Source: Lunularia cruciata
Taxonomy: Eukaryota > Streptophyta > Marchantiopsida > Lunulariales > Lunulariaceae
Length of the DNA stretch: 64,000 nucleotides
NCBI GenBank assembly: GCA_948567375.1
Contig: OX419756.1
Location: 69,480,552-69,544,551, forward strand
Direction of reading: 5' to 3'
Below are positions 1 through 11,968 of the stretch, piece after piece (position 1 is the stretch's first letter; each line of letters opens with the position of its first letter). Below the pieces are notes generated by a model. That model was not told where the DNA came from, did not search any database, and saw only the letters and a list, made by a program, of their open reading frames with translations. A program made the translations under genes and the position numbers.

Positions 1-331
1 TCCACAAACCTCACACAACTCCTTGGTCTTAGATCTTCTCCCTCCCAATCTTGGTGAAGAAGGTCCAACATGCAAACCCAAGTCAAGTAAGCCTCTCCTT
101 TCCCTCAATCTCTTGCTCTCAAAGGTCAATGGACATGAACTTGCCTTATGTCCCTTCTCTCCACATAGAAAGCACTTAGACTCACTCTTTCCTCCAAGTG
201 GTGTAGGTTTTTGGATCCTCTCAACACTCTCTTCAAATTCTATTGTAAACTCTCTTTTTTCCTCAAATCCACCCTTACAATCACCTCAAACCCTTGGGAA
301 CCTTGCAGAATCTCAATTTCCACTCTTGATG
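1..331 (-). pseudogene. Upstream zinc-knuckle ORF (ORF0) of copy A, partial
   Basis: The minus strand encodes the same protein as ORF0 of copy B (11969-12472), including the CX2CX4HX4C knuckle CFLCGEKGHKASSC and the following leucine- and glycine-rich stretch. The downstream part is cut by the window edge. Its role is unknown; a nucleic-acid-binding role is inferred from the knuckle. The 5' end is disrupted relative to copy B. Confidence 0.6.
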
Positions 332-964
332 ACCTTCCATGTTCCCCAAGATGAATCTAAACACTCAAACATGCTTTTTGTTGATCTCAAACTTCTCATG
401 CATGAGATCTCCACTCTGTAGAATTGACCCTTCCTCACAATGTCACTCAAATCTCCCAACCAATATGTCACAATTCTTTGAAATTTTCCACACTTTATCA
501 CAACTCCAGGGTGTCCCTCCCTGCAAAATTTCAGATCTTTTCATCGAGCCATTTGGCAATATTTCAGATTTGGTCTGAAAACCACCCCCCTCACTTCAAA
601 AATTCATTTCTCCTTGCGAAAGAATAATCTCTCTCTAATTTTTTTGGCAACAGGTAGGATACAATGCACTGAATTGTCTTGGAAACTTTCAGGAAAATTC
701 ACTAAAAATTGAAGAAATGGCAGACTTTGTACAATTTTCCAGAGAGCATGCAGTTGCCGGAGCACTTTACCCTATCAACTTTCAAAAATTCTAGCCCAGT
801 GCGCATAGAAGCTCTCACAATAATTTCAAGTATGCTAATTGAAAGATAACCAAAGCTATCATGTGTATAAATTTCAAGTCCAGATCTCAAACTTGAGATT
901 TTGCCCAAAATCACCTTAATCCCCAAAATCTGCAATCCACCTCACACAATCTCTCCAATTCCCC

Positions 965-1176
965 TCATGTGTACAAGATGTACAAAATCACCTCCAAGAT
1001 ATCATAATGAACTATAGGGTATACAAATGGATCTTGGTTCTCTAACATAAGTTCAACCCTCTTCTCTCCTAATGTTCTATCCAAGTGAGCTCTCATAGCC
1101 TCCTTCTGCCTAATGTAGACTTGGACGTGGAACACTATCTTGCCTTCTAGAGAGGTCCCGACAACGGAACCAAAAA
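965..1176 (-). other. Conserved leader reading frame downstream of the PBS, copy A
   Basis: A minus-strand frame runs from the LTR end through the PBS into about 70 codons with the core SLEGKI...RQKEAMRAHLDRTLG. Similar protein is encoded at the same place in copies B (13120-13331) and K (46133-46344), even though the copies differ in DNA. I do not recognise the protein; it may be an N-terminal piece of ORF0 or just conserved leader. Confidence 0.4.
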
Positions 1177-1868
1177 TGTGAGCCGGCCTGTCTCTCACTC
1201 AGGATGAACCTCTGATGGCTATTATGGTAACGCACCATGGACTAAGAAGGCAAGGAACCCCAACTCCATCATACTCCTCCAAGGCTAACACTCCAAGACT
1301 CAAGACATTGCTCACTAGAGAACTCAATGAGAGAGAGATAGTTGCAAATGAAAGGATGATGAGTACCTCCTCACCCCTTGTTTATATACTTGTGAAATAG
1401 TTACGTACCAAAGTTACTAATTACCAGAGTAACTCAAGTTACTAGACTTAAAGTCAAGTCAAGTCAAAAAGTAGAAAGGAATATCCATTCACATGGGCAT
1501 ATTCCCCTAAGCATGTGGTCTTATCTTGACCCAACCACTAAGTCAAGGATTCCTTCACATGGGCTATCCTTGGACTAAAGAAGAATCCAAAACAAAAAGG
1601 CTTGCGGGCCCAAGAGTTCTCAACTCTTTCCTCAAAGCCAAACACCTAGGAATAATACCAAGTCAACACACTAAAATCCAAAATAGTGGTGCTCATCTTT
1701 TCTACTTCCTCTAAAGTAAGGTCCCATCTATCTTAGCTATGACTAAATTTAGCTAACCATGACTAATATAGAACCATCCTTTATCTCTATATAAATAATA
1801 TCTCTTAAGTACTTGTAATACCAAGCTAAATATCACAATACCACACACATGCACAAATGGGTGTTACA
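1177..1868 (-). repeat. 5' LTR of copy A (692 bp)
   Basis: On the minus strand it begins TGTAACACCCATTTGTGCAT and ends GGCCGGCTCACA, giving the TG...CA ends of an LTR. The same repeat occurs at 13332-14023, 35046-35737, 36003-36689, 45407-46132 and 61480-62156, and truncated at 8222-8406. The PBS adjoins its low-coordinate end. Confidence 0.92.
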
Positions 1869-4104
1869 GTCCCACCTCTCTTGCTCTTCTAAGGTGAAGT
1901 CGCATTGTCGTGTTGTGGTTTGTGCAGCCCGTAAAAAGTGACTTATCATAGTTTATGCCCACATTAGTGGGGTAGGTTGCATGCTAGATCCAACGGACGA
2001 GATGTTGCCATATGAGTCATCTATGTACATGTATGTGATTGGCCACATGGGTTATAATCTTATCATGTTTGAGGGCTCTGATGAATAAAGATGAGGGCGA
2101 GTAGAGAGACGGTTATGTTTTAGTTTGGAGAGTCTCAAGGAGAGAAGGAAGTTGGGAAAGAGTTGTAGCAGAGAGCGAGTGTTAGAGCATCGGAGGAAGC
2201 ACTCAAGCATGAGATGTCCCATGCTCTCAATCTGCCACCCCCAAATCCTTTTCTCATCAAGCTTCAGATTTTACACAGTGACCACTTACGGGATTGGTTG
2301 GTAGCACAATTCGGGGTGGTGTTTGTGTAGTCGGTGATGGAAAACCCAGATCCTATCGTCCTTCCGGTGCTTACTTATGAGAATGTTTGCGACTTGACAA
2401 TTTATGTCCTTCTATAGTTATGGAATGCCTAAAATTTTGCTCATAAGCTTCAAGGTGGAGTTGTGGGGTCCATTTGTCAAAAAGTAAAAAGAATAAAGGA
2501 CAAATGTGCAAGAGCTTGGGTCTCAAGAGGAAAGTCAAGAGTTTTTCGACCATCAGGGAAGTTTGGGGGAACCATTCAAAAAATGAAGGACATGGTTGGA
2601 AAGAAGAGATGATAGGCTACAATTTGCTGACAGAAATCACTCAATTTGAGCTAAGTATGAGAGGGATATGATCAACTGAGTGAAGGGGGGTTGAATTCAT
2701 ACCCATGAGCACAAAGTAGTCAATTGAGGGATCTTGAAACCTTCTCACTATCTGTCAGTATGATTGGAGAGTAGACAATGTTCTTACAGTATTGAGCACA
2801 ATAAATTTCAGTTTTGGGTCAATTTTGAATCAGATCCAATTGATTGAAGTTGAAGCTTATGGGATGTAAGGTGTTGGAGAAGAGCTAATGATCAGGTTTG
2901 AAGTTTTGGTCACTCCTCAAGTTTCAGTTCGAATTTTCTCATGAAAATTTCTAGAGTTGTTGGTGGATAGGTTTAGCTTCTCTGTGTGAAAGTTTCATGT
3001 GAATTTTTCAAATAGAGAAATCAAGATCTTGGATCAAGTATACCTGGGTCTGTAGAGCTTACAAGTTAGCCCAGCTCAGGAATTGATCCACATCTAAAGA
3101 CTGGGGTTGGATTAGGCTATGAAAATTTGCACGAGGTTAGAAAAAAACACAACCATTTATTGTGGAAAATGTGGGTGGTTCTTTATCTGTGCAGTGTGAG
3201 ATCTGATACAAAACATACTACTGAAAATACTGTCATAAGCTCGGTAGAGCAAATTTTCCTTTCATCTTGATTGGATATCAAGTCTCATGTCTTGTGACTA
3301 TGATTGAGAGTTTTAGATTGCCAGAGTGTTTGTGAGAATCAAGTGTATTTCTGAATCAGAAATCTGGGGAAAATTTGCCAAGAACCAGGAGCAAACCCTA
3401 AAAAGAAGATTTTGAAATAGGGTGAAGTTGAAAAAAACCCTTGCCAAATTTGAGAGATTTTCAGGAGAGGTGTAGTGGTTTAATTGGATTGTATTTTATA
3501 TCATTGGAAAGCTTATCTTACAGGCTTTTCATTGAATCCTAGATCACTCTAATCCAAGCTATGTAGAAATAGTTACTTGCATATGAATTGCGCAGAGTTT
3601 TCCCCATCAAAAAGACATAGAAAATCCACACATGAAGTAGAAATTTGTTGAGATTTGAAGTACAAATGGGAGGATTCTTGGAGTACAGGTTGGAATGAGC
3701 TTGATGATAGAGCATGAAGGCTCTGAAGCTCTTTCCCAACAAAAAGTACAGAGAGTTGTTGTCTTTTTCTTGTGATTGGGATCCTCTCTGTACTTGTATG
3801 CTTGTTTGTACGCCCAATTGGCTTGGATTGGTGTGCAGGCGTTGCGCTCAGATTATTTCCTTCTAGGAGTGATGTGTATTTCTCCTTGGTTATGTTGGAA
3901 GTGATGACCAGCAGACCAGGAGTGCGTGTTGTGATGACAGGTCAGGTTGCTTGATACTATCCTTCGTGATAGCAAGAATATTAGTCACGAGAAAGGAAGG
4001 TTCCGGCAATAAGGGTCACATGCATGATTTGTCGTGTCATTACAGGTTTACCTCTAGCCTCTGATCTGTAGTCTCCACAGCTAGGCACCCTATGTGTTCC
4101 TAGA
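1869..4104. other. Unrecognised spacer between copy A and element D
   Basis: No intact gene is visible. Around 2190-2400 a broken plus-strand frame (HALNLPPPNPFLIKLQILH and, after a stop, MENPDPIVLPVLTYENVCDL) looks vaguely like the N-terminus of a retrotransposon Gag, but I cannot place it in a family. From about 2690 to 4080 there are only short frames and AT-rich sequence. This is probably old transposon debris. Confidence 0.4.
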
Positions 4105-5296
4105 GAGAGAAAAGGAAGGTATGACAACGTAACATGTCTTCAATCGTGCAATTAGCCTGCTCTGTTTGGCCATCTGTTTTTGGGTGGTAAGCTGTGGACA
4201 TGGCCAACTTGGTTTTGAAGAAACCAAAGAGTGTTCGCCAAAACAAACTGGTGAATTGGGTGCCTCTATTGGTGATGAGTACTCTAGACAAGCCATGGTG
4301 AGCAAAGACTCCATCTAAATATAATTGAGCTAGTTGTGGGGCGGTCACCTCCTTGGTGGTAGGGCGTACATGAATCATTTTGCTAAGCCGGTCCACAAAG
4401 ACCACAATGGAGTCAAACCCTGAGGTGGTCTTGGGTAATTCACAAACGAGATCCATACTCACTTGTTCACAACGTTGGGTAGGAGTGGGGAGAGGTTGAA
4501 GAAGCCCTGGAAGAGCTTGATTATAAGCTTTGTTCTGTTGACAAAGTAGGTAGCTACGCACCTTGTCCATCACGTTGTTGCTCATCTTGGGCCAATAGTA
4601 ATGACGCTTGACTGCATCTAAGGTCTTGTCCACTCTGACATGAGCTGCAATGGCCAAATCATGACCTTCCGCTAGAATGGTGGTGCGTAATTCTGGGACA
4701 TTTGGGATCCATAATCTGCCATCCCCAATGGTGAGTCCTTGGGTGCTAGTGATACCTTTGGATGATTGTGCTTCTACAATATGTGGATCAGTTTTTGTAG
4801 CAGCCAAAATCTCTTGCCAGAATTCAGGGTTAATCTTAACCTCTCCCACCATGTTGTTTGCCATTGGCATGCAGGTGAATGCATATGCAAGTTGCTTCTT
4901 ACCTTCCACGTAGCTGATTGTCATGTTGAAACGTTGTTGCCACTCTGGCCACCAAATTTGGCGACGAGATAGATCCTTCTGTGTCTTGAGGTAGACTAGA
5001 GGTTTGTGGTTTGTCTCTACTACAAATGCCTTCTCGCCCAGGTAGTGCTTCCAATGCTTGGTTGCTAGAACAATGGCTAGCTCTTCTTGTTTTGTGGTGT
5101 GGTAGTTGCGCTCTATCGGTAACAACTTTCGAGAGAAATATGCAATTGGATGCCATCCATCATGCCACTCTTGTTGTAGGATTGCTCCTATTGCTACGTC
5201 TGATGCATCTGTAGCCAACTTGATTGGACGTTTTGGGTCATACCACTTCAAGATTGGTGCATGTAGTAAGGCGGCCTTCAATTCTTGAAAGGCCAA
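4100..5296 (-). pseudogene. RNase H and integrase of element D, 3'-truncated
   Basis: One open minus-strand frame of about 398 codons. It carries the Ty3 RNase H (LATDASDVAIGAILQQE near residue 27, then the TTKQEELAIV helix), the integrase zinc region and the catalytic core (SMDLVCELPK, AYHPKTDGQTEQANC). The second catalytic aspartate, normally in a SDRD-like motif, reads ITNRG, so this copy should be inactive. The frame leaves integrase homology right after the EDMLR helix and ends in unrelated residues, marking a deletion or rearrangement. The glutamate of the DDE triad is present. Confidence 0.85.
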
Positions 5297-5501
5297 CTCT
5301 TGTGTAGTTCTCCATGTCCACTTCTTCCCCTTGCCAAGTAGTGCCGTTAAAGGCTATGCAACCTTGGAGAAGTCCTCGATAAATCTACGATAGAATCCCT
5401 TCAACCCCAATAAAAGCTCTTATGTTGAGTCTAATCTTCTAGGGCACTCCATTTATGAATGACCTCTATTTTATCTGTCAATACTTGAATGCCCTCTGCA
5501 C

Positions 5502-6388
5502 TTACTCTATGCCCCAAGTAGTCCACTTCAGACTTGCCAAACTCACACTTTGAGATTTTGGCATAGAATTCTGTCTTAGAATCTGGAGGACCTCTCGTAG
5601 ATGTTGTTTGTGTTCTGTCATTGTGCTACTATATACTAAGATATCATCCAAGAATATGATAATAGACTTATCCAAGTATGGAAAAAATGTGTCATTCATT
5701 AGACTCATGAAAGTGGCAGGTGCATTGGTGAGGCCAAAAGGCATCACAAGATACTCAAAGTGGCCATACTTGGTTTGAAAGGCAGTTTTGTACACATCCT
5801 CCTCTGCAATTCGGATTTGATTGTAACTGCTCCGCAAGTCTAGTTTGGTGAAGTATCTTGCTCCATGGAGTTGATCAAACAGGTCATCCATGCGAGGTGA
5901 GGGGTATTTTTTCTTCACTATTTGTTGATTGAGACCTCGATAGTCAATGCACATGCACATTGTACCATCCTTCTTCTTCACAAACAAGACAGGGGCCCAT
6001 ATGGTGATACGCTAGGTTGGATGAACCCTTTCTGCAGCATCTCCTCAATTTGAGTCTTACACTCCTCCAACTCATGAGGTGATAGGCGATATGGGGCCTT
6101 ACAAGGAGGTGTCTTCACCGGGAGTGTCTCAATTTTGTGATCTACTCGCCCTTTTGGTGGTAATCACAAGGGTAGATCATCGTGAAAGACATCTTGAAAC
6201 TCATCCACCACATCCTTCAATTTCTCAAGAATTTGACCATCGAGTTGTGCACTCTGGACTTCTCTTATTAGACCCATAAAACATCTTTCAGTCTTATAGA
6301 CAGTTGCCGTCCCTACGACATATAGAGGCAGTTTTTGGCTGTGTGATTTGTCTTTAACCCCAATGATTGACCATTGGTGGGTTCTCAC
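5502..6388 (-). pseudogene. Reverse transcriptase of element D
   Basis: Two minus-strand pieces. 6388-6164 ends in the DEFQDVFHDDLP motif just upstream of the RT fingers. 5987-5502 holds the palm ([35 protein letters not shown]) and the active site FLDDILVYS. The two are separated by frame disruption near 6000-6160, and the thumb is interrupted before RNase H at 5296. The enzyme would copy element RNA into cDNA; this copy is broken. Confidence 0.85.
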
Positions 6389-6544
6389 TACTTTCTTCCT
6401 CTAATCCACCATAGGGTTGTATTGCTCCATCCATGGCATGCCTAAAATTGCATCATAACAAGCTAAATATATCACTCACCACTCAATTGCTTTTTGATAT
6501 TCTCCTACAGAGAGGGTTACCTGTCTAGGTAATGATTCAATCCT

Positions 6545-6811
6545 CTATGTTTGCCTATTTGGTAACTTTACTTCTTCACTCCCATCTCTCTCTAGATCCA
6601 TTCCCAATCTTATTGCAATAGAGCAAGACAAGAAATTCTTTGTTGCTCTTGGATCTATTAATACTCTCACTTGATTACCTTCTAGGATTCCATTCACGAC
6701 AATCAATTGCGAGGTTGCCTTTTGAGATCTTTGCGCATTATTCTTCTTCCTTCCCTTGCTTCTCTGCTTCCTTATTGAGCCAGTAAGGCCGCAAGGTACA
6801 TTTACTAGCAA
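6545..6811 (-). pseudogene. Aspartic protease of element D
   Basis: A minus-strand frame with a retropepsin-like segment: QVRVLIDPRATKNFLS sits where the catalytic D-[ST]-G-A motif is expected. Reading DPRA instead of DSGA, it has lost the usual catalytic loop. Downstream IRLGMDLE matches the typical helix after the motif. The linker before it is basic, as at the end of a Gag nucleocapsid. Confidence 0.6.
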
Positions 6812-7064
6812 TCTTTGTTTTTTGAAGTGATTTCCACCTCCTCCTCTTCAATGTGCCTCTCCATGTTGTTCAAAGATCACCTGTACAAAGTCAAGGGCCT
6901 CTAGGGAAACGAGTGCGACAGTTAGTAGATATCTGCCCAATATGGCCTCAATTGTAATAACGGCATTGTTCTCCTCGAGTCCCTTCTCCTTGTGGGACTC
7001 CATCTCTTTGTTCTTCTACCACTCCCTGCTCCTCTTGAAGCGATCGTGCTCCTTGATCTTGGAA

Positions 7065-7907
7065 TCAAAGGTTACCCAATTCCATCAATACTTGTCCACC
7101 CATGTGTGGCATTTCTGCCCAATAATGTTGAGGTGGAACTACTCCTTCACCTCCACCTAATGCTCTTGCTATTCTTTGCGCACAAGCAATGGCTTCAAAT
7201 ACCGTGCAAGGATTTTGCACCATGACTTCTTGGCGAATCCACTCTTTCAACCCTTGTTTGAAATTGTCGAGAGCCTCTACTGGACTCATGTCTGTAATTG
7301 TGACTTATAGATCTAGAAATGCCTCCACATACTCTTGTACGCTATTCTTTTGTCTCAATCTCCATGGTCGGGTTCGAGCCATCTACACAGAATCCACCGA
7401 TTGGAAATTCTTCAGCAATCCTTCTTGCATTGCTGTCCATATGACCTCCCTTCTCTCTGCCAATATGGATCGTTCCCAAGCATCATACAATGTGAGGGCT
7501 TTATCGGTCAAGTACCCACATGCAAACACGTCTGCAGCATGCGTTGTGATCTCTGTTGAGAACAATCGGAAATATCGATTCATTCTTGAGATCCAATTTT
7601 CCACTACTCCCATCGTACGCTGCTCCTTGTAAGGCTCAATGTTGCAGGTCTTCTTCATCCGGAGTAGCAATGTGGCTTCATTGTTGATAGGGTTTGTAGG
7701 CACAAGTGCCTCTCCAAGTACTTTAGTTGTAGGTACTGGGTTTTGAGACGGCTCTTCTTCTTGCATGGCTTGATCGTTCTTGAGGATCTGCACTTGACTT
7801 TGTAATGTCTCCATGGTCATCTTAATCTCTCGAAATTCATTCAACATCCCTTGCATTCCTTGCACCAACTCTTGCAATTGCGGATCCATGGTTCCTGCAA
7901 CACTCAA
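7065..7907 (-). pseudogene. Gag of element D
   Basis: The first frame (7907-7383) starts with a glutamine-rich, heptad-like N-terminus (LQELVQGMQGMLNEF...) and enters the capsid-like region with WISRMNRYFRL and ADVFACGYLTDKALTLYDAW. A second frame (7289-7065) continues with VEALDNFKQGLKEWI and AIACAQRIARAL, typical of the plant retrotransposon Gag fold. One or more frameshifts between 7383 and 7289 break it. No clear zinc knuckle is left before the protease. Confidence 0.75.
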
Positions 7908-8221
7908 TTGCTAGTTTCTACTTCAATACAGAGTCAATATAATCACTCTGGAAGGCGCACAAACTATCAGAACTACCATTGGGACCTCAGAAGCTATCAC
8001 ACATTGATAATACTCCTCACCAAAATTCCTAACCACAAAATCTCTAAACATCACTTTTGGTCTCACTATATAATGGATTTCTACTTGAGTGTTGAAAGAG
8101 AGAGGATTTGGGACATTCATATCCATATTATCATAATAGAATAATGATTGTCAAATCCCACTCTTTGTCATATATCACCACAGGTAGAATCACCGAGTTT
8201 GGTGAGTTCATCACTCAGTCT

Positions 8222-8406
8222 TGTGAGCCGGCCTGTCTCTCACTCAGGATGAACCTCTGATGGCTATTATGGTAGCGCACCATGGACTAAGAAGGCAAGG
8301 AACCCGAACTCCATCATACTCCTCCAAGGCTAACACTCCAAGACTCAAAACATTGCTCACTAGAGAACTCAATGAGAGAGAGATAGTTGCAAATGAAAGG
8401 ATGATG
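8222..8406 (-). repeat. Truncated 3' LTR of copy B
   Basis: Only the terminal 185 bp of the 3' LTR remain, from the GGATGATG block to the GGCCGGCTCACA end. The joint to RNase H is at about 8405-8410, where the LTR text switches to GTTGCAGATGTACTTC. Confidence 0.85.
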
Positions 8407-10351
8407 TTGCAGATGTACTTCAAAGCCTTGTGATCCGTGACAATGGTGGTTTTCCCTCCAATCAAGTAGTGTTTAAACTTCTTGAGACCAAAGATCACTG
8501 CCAACCCTTCTCTCTCCGTGACAGAGAAGTTCTTCTCTGCTGAAACCATCTGCCTACTAGCATAAGCTATTGGATGATCATGCCCATCTTGGTCTAATTG
8601 ACTAAGAGTGCATCCTATAGCTACATTAGAAGCATCAGTGTAGAGGATGAAAGGCTTACTCCAATCAGGTTTAGCAAGAATTGGAGCTACAACAAGGGAT
8701 TGCTTGAGCTCCTCAAAAGCTTTGAGAGCCTCCTTGTCTTCCAAAATCACCATGTAATCTACACCCTTCTTCATGTAGATGGTCAATGCATAAGCCTTGT
8801 TGGAAAATGAGAAGATGAACCTCTTATAGTATCCAACCATCCCCAAGAATTGGCATAACTTTGTCAAGCTTGAAGGGAATGGAAGGTCTGAGATTTTCCT
8901 CACCTTCTCAAGATCAACTGCTATTCCATCCTTGGAGATGATGTGCCCCAAAAGTAGACCTCTTCACATCCAAAAATGCATTTCTCTGGGTTGAGTGATG
9001 CATTTGCCTCATCCAAGCGTTGCAAGACTTTGATTAGGTGCTCAAAGTGCTCCTCCTTGCTCACATAGACACAAAAGTCATCAATGAAGTCTCTCACAAA
9101 TTTCCCAATGAAAGGTTCAAATACCTTGTTCATGAACCCTTGGAATGTGATTGGAGCATTGCAAAGCGCAAAAGGCATGACCTTGAAAGCGTAAGTTCCC
9201 CAAGGTGTGGTGAATGTGGTGAGTTGTTGATGCTCTGATGCAATCTTGATTTGGTTATATCCATTATAACCATCTCCAAAACTATACCTCTCATGACCTT
9301 CAACCTCCTCCAAGATCTCATCAATGAATGGCAATGGGTAGCAGTCCTTCTTGGTAACAACATTGAGCTTCTTGTAATCCACACATACCCGAAGCTTGCC
9401 ATTCTTTTTCTTCACAATGATAATTGGAGACACCCATTCTGAATTCTCCACCTCAAAGATAAATCCAGCCTCCTTGAGCTTATCAATCTCCTCCTTCACA
9501 AGCAAAGATATTGGTGGGCTAATGCGACGTTGCTTTTGGCAGATTGGTCTTGCATGTGACTCCACCTCTATCTTGTGCTCCTCCAAGGTGACTTCTTTCA
9601 AATCCTTGTAACTGGAAGCAAACACATGGATGAACTTGCGGAAAATCTCCTCAAATCTCACCTTCTCCTCCTTGGTAACATTCAAGCCATACTTGAGGGT
9701 AGATAACCTTCTCTCTACCTCCTCAAGTGTCAATGGTGATTTTTCTGGGTCCTTCAAAACCTCTGGCTTAGGTGCAAAATCCATAGCACACAAGGGATAC
9801 ACATCTGAATCAGATCCAGATTCATCTTCCTCCGTGGAAGTCTCCTCCTCCATGCTTGTGTCCACACTTGAAGCTCCTTCTTCAGAATCTGATCCCCAAT
9901 AATCAGAAGATGGTGTATCTAAATGTGAAGTGTTGGTGGTGTTAGTCATAAGAACAGTGACTCCATGGTTTGATGGCCCAATCCTCAAGTACTCTTTGTG
10001 CCATCGATCAGTTGTGCATGCTGCTCTCAACCATGGCCTCCCAAGAAGTAAGTCATAGCTTGAATCCTTCAAGACGTGAAAAATCATGAGATTTTGAACT
10101 CCCATAATTGAAACTACCACCTTATCCATCACTCCTATTGGTCGAACTTGTTGCTTGTTTGCCATGCTCACCACAAATGTTGAAGGTCTTGAGGGTATCA
10201 TACCCAACTTCTTCATCAACCTTTCTGACATGGCATTCACTGCTGATCCTCCATCAACCAATGCATCCTTGATGTTGTGACCATTCACTCTCACATCAAT
10301 CTTGGAGGCATATTCACAAGCCTCCCATGGTGCTGGCTTGGCATCCACCAT
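8407..10351 (-). CDS. Protease, reverse transcriptase and partial RNase H of copy B
   Basis: Two overlapping minus-strand frames. 10351-8921 starts with a retropepsin (ALVDGGSAVNAMSE near residue 32, then YDLLLGRPWLRA) and continues into RT (KEAGFIFEVENSEWVSP, YNGYNQIKIA, MPFALCNAPITFQ). The active site is FIDDFCVY. 8951-8407 continues with PFPSSLTKLCQFLGMVGYY and RNase H (ILYTDASNVAIGCTLSQLDQ, VTEREGLAVIF). A frameshift near 8930 separates the frames. RNase H ends at KALKYICN, where the LTR joint cuts it off. Confidence 0.9.
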
Positions 10352-11790
10352 ACCTCATTGAGATTGGAACTTTTGCCTTCTTCTTCTTCTTGCTCCTTGT
10401 AGAACTCAAACCACCTCTAAGCTCCTTTCTCAAGGTAGGGTTCAAAGCAATTAATTGGCCCACTGTGATGTTAGCTTTGTGACTACCAACATCCTCCAAC
10501 ACATTGTAGTTCCATTGTTGCTTTGAAATCAAGAAATCCTCCATCCCCAACTTCTTCCTTGGAGTCTTTTTTGTTGATGGTGTTGAGGTGCAAGTGCTCC
10601 CAGTAGACATAGGAGTATCCTTGCTTGAAGTAAATCCTTGAGAAGAGTGAACATCCTCTGCAAAACGAGCTCTCTTCTTCTCTTGTGCCAAAAGCTCCAA
10701 ATTAAGACCCTTGGAGTTTGAGCACTCTCCCTTCTCATACTTGCTCTCAACCACATCTATGGATGCTATCCCCTTACCTTTATTGGGATTAGGAGCCACT
10801 TGGGTTTCACTACCTCCCTCTTTCCCTCTATTGGCTCCCTCATAACCCCTTCCTCCATAGTAAGTGGAATTTGGGCAATTCCTTTGGATATGGCCTCTTC
10901 CTCCACAACCAAAACAATTTCTATCATTGAAATTGTTGGCTGGTTGAGCTCCTCTATATGGATAGTTTCCATAACTCCTAGGCCCTCTCCCTACATTCTG
11001 ATCCACTTCTCTCTTCTCTCGTAGTTGCACCACATTGATCTTGAGATCCGCAAGTTGTTCAGTGATGGTTTGGAGTGGATCTTTTGGTGGAGGTGCAAGA
11101 ACTAGAGCAACTACTACTTGTGGTGCAACCCTTGTCACCAAAGTATCAGAAGTTCCACCATACTTGTAGCCTTGAGGAGGATGCACAACCTCCTTCACCA
11201 CCAAATCACTCTCATCCCCTTCCAAACTCTCCTCCATACGAATTGCGATCTTGATAGCTTCAACCTTGGAAGAAGGTTTCTCATATCTCACCTTGCTTCT
11301 AATTTGTGGTCTCAACCCTCCCACAAAATTCTTGGTGAGCATGGCCCCTATGCCAATCATTGTAGTCTCCACATCATCCCCACCCTTCCTCAATACTATG
11401 CGAAATCTGGACTCTAACTTTTCCACTCTTTCCACATAGACTCTCACTTTCTCTCCTTCTCCTTGCTTGAGAAATGTAACCTCACTCATCAATCTCTCAT
11501 AACTCTCATCAGGAAGAAAGTTCTCAATGAGTGCTGAAGTCAAAGTCTCCCAAGACTCTTCTTCCCCATCTCTCCTCTCTCTCTTTTGGTATTTTGACTC
11601 ATACTATGTAACTGCTGCATCCTCAAAGAAATCTGGTAATAATGAAGCCCACTCATTCTTCCTCCTCTCATTGTTTCTTATGCAAGCTCTCTTGAAGTCT
11701 CTTACAAAGACCTCCACATCTTCTCCATCCTTGCCAAAGAAAACCGGAAGTTTCTACATCTTAACCCCTCACTATCTTTCTTTTCTCTCA
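10314..11790 (-). pseudogene. Gag of copy B
   Basis: The minus-strand frame opens near 11790 with KLPVFFGKDGEDVEVFVRDF and has one in-frame TAG near 11605. It then runs unbroken to 10314 through the capsid-like region (FLPDESYERLMSEVTFLKQG, MLTKNFVGGLRPQIRSKV) and a CCHC zinc knuckle (CFGCGGRGHIQRNC). The basic tail overlaps the protease frame by 38 bp. In copy K the equivalent junction reads straight from gag into protease, so a one-base insertion in B best explains the frame change. The native product was probably one Gag-Pol polyprotein. Confidence 0.8.
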
Positions 11791-11968
11791 AAATTTTATT
11801 CTTTTTCTCTCTTTTTTTCTCTCACTCTATTACTAATAGAGTATATACATGACTAACACCATCTGAGAATAATCCACTCTAGGAAACACAAAAGGTTCAG
11901 GTTGCTCCAAGATTTCTATAGCAATCTCAAATCCTAGAGTGCATATTAATCTAACTCTCATGGATAGT

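Larger units (their letters stand above)
1..1868 (-). mobile_element. OTA-type Ty3 LTR retrotransposon, copy A (5' end only)
   Basis: Read on the minus strand, this is a 5' LTR (1868 down to 1177), a primer-binding site, a leader and the start of an upstream zinc-knuckle ORF; the rest lies outside the window. It matches copy B (12125-14023) nearly base for base over its whole length. Copy B's reverse transcriptase has the Athila/Tat-type DGYNGYNQI and CNAP motifs, and the PBS resembles the tRNA-Asp-type site common in that group, so I place the family in OTA. The base after the LTR begins GTCC; the other flank is not visible, so a target duplication cannot be tested. Confidence 0.85.

Noticed and set aside
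1215-1714. Short plus-strand ORFs repeated at every OTA LTR
   Set aside because: They lie wholly inside the LTR, antisense to the element, and recur only because the LTR recurs.
7189-7632. 147-codon plus-strand ORF
   Set aside because: Antisense shadow of the gag of element D.
10314-10351. Programmed gag-pol frameshift in copy B
   Set aside because: Copy K reads through the same junction in one frame, and B has an extra base there, so mutation is simpler.
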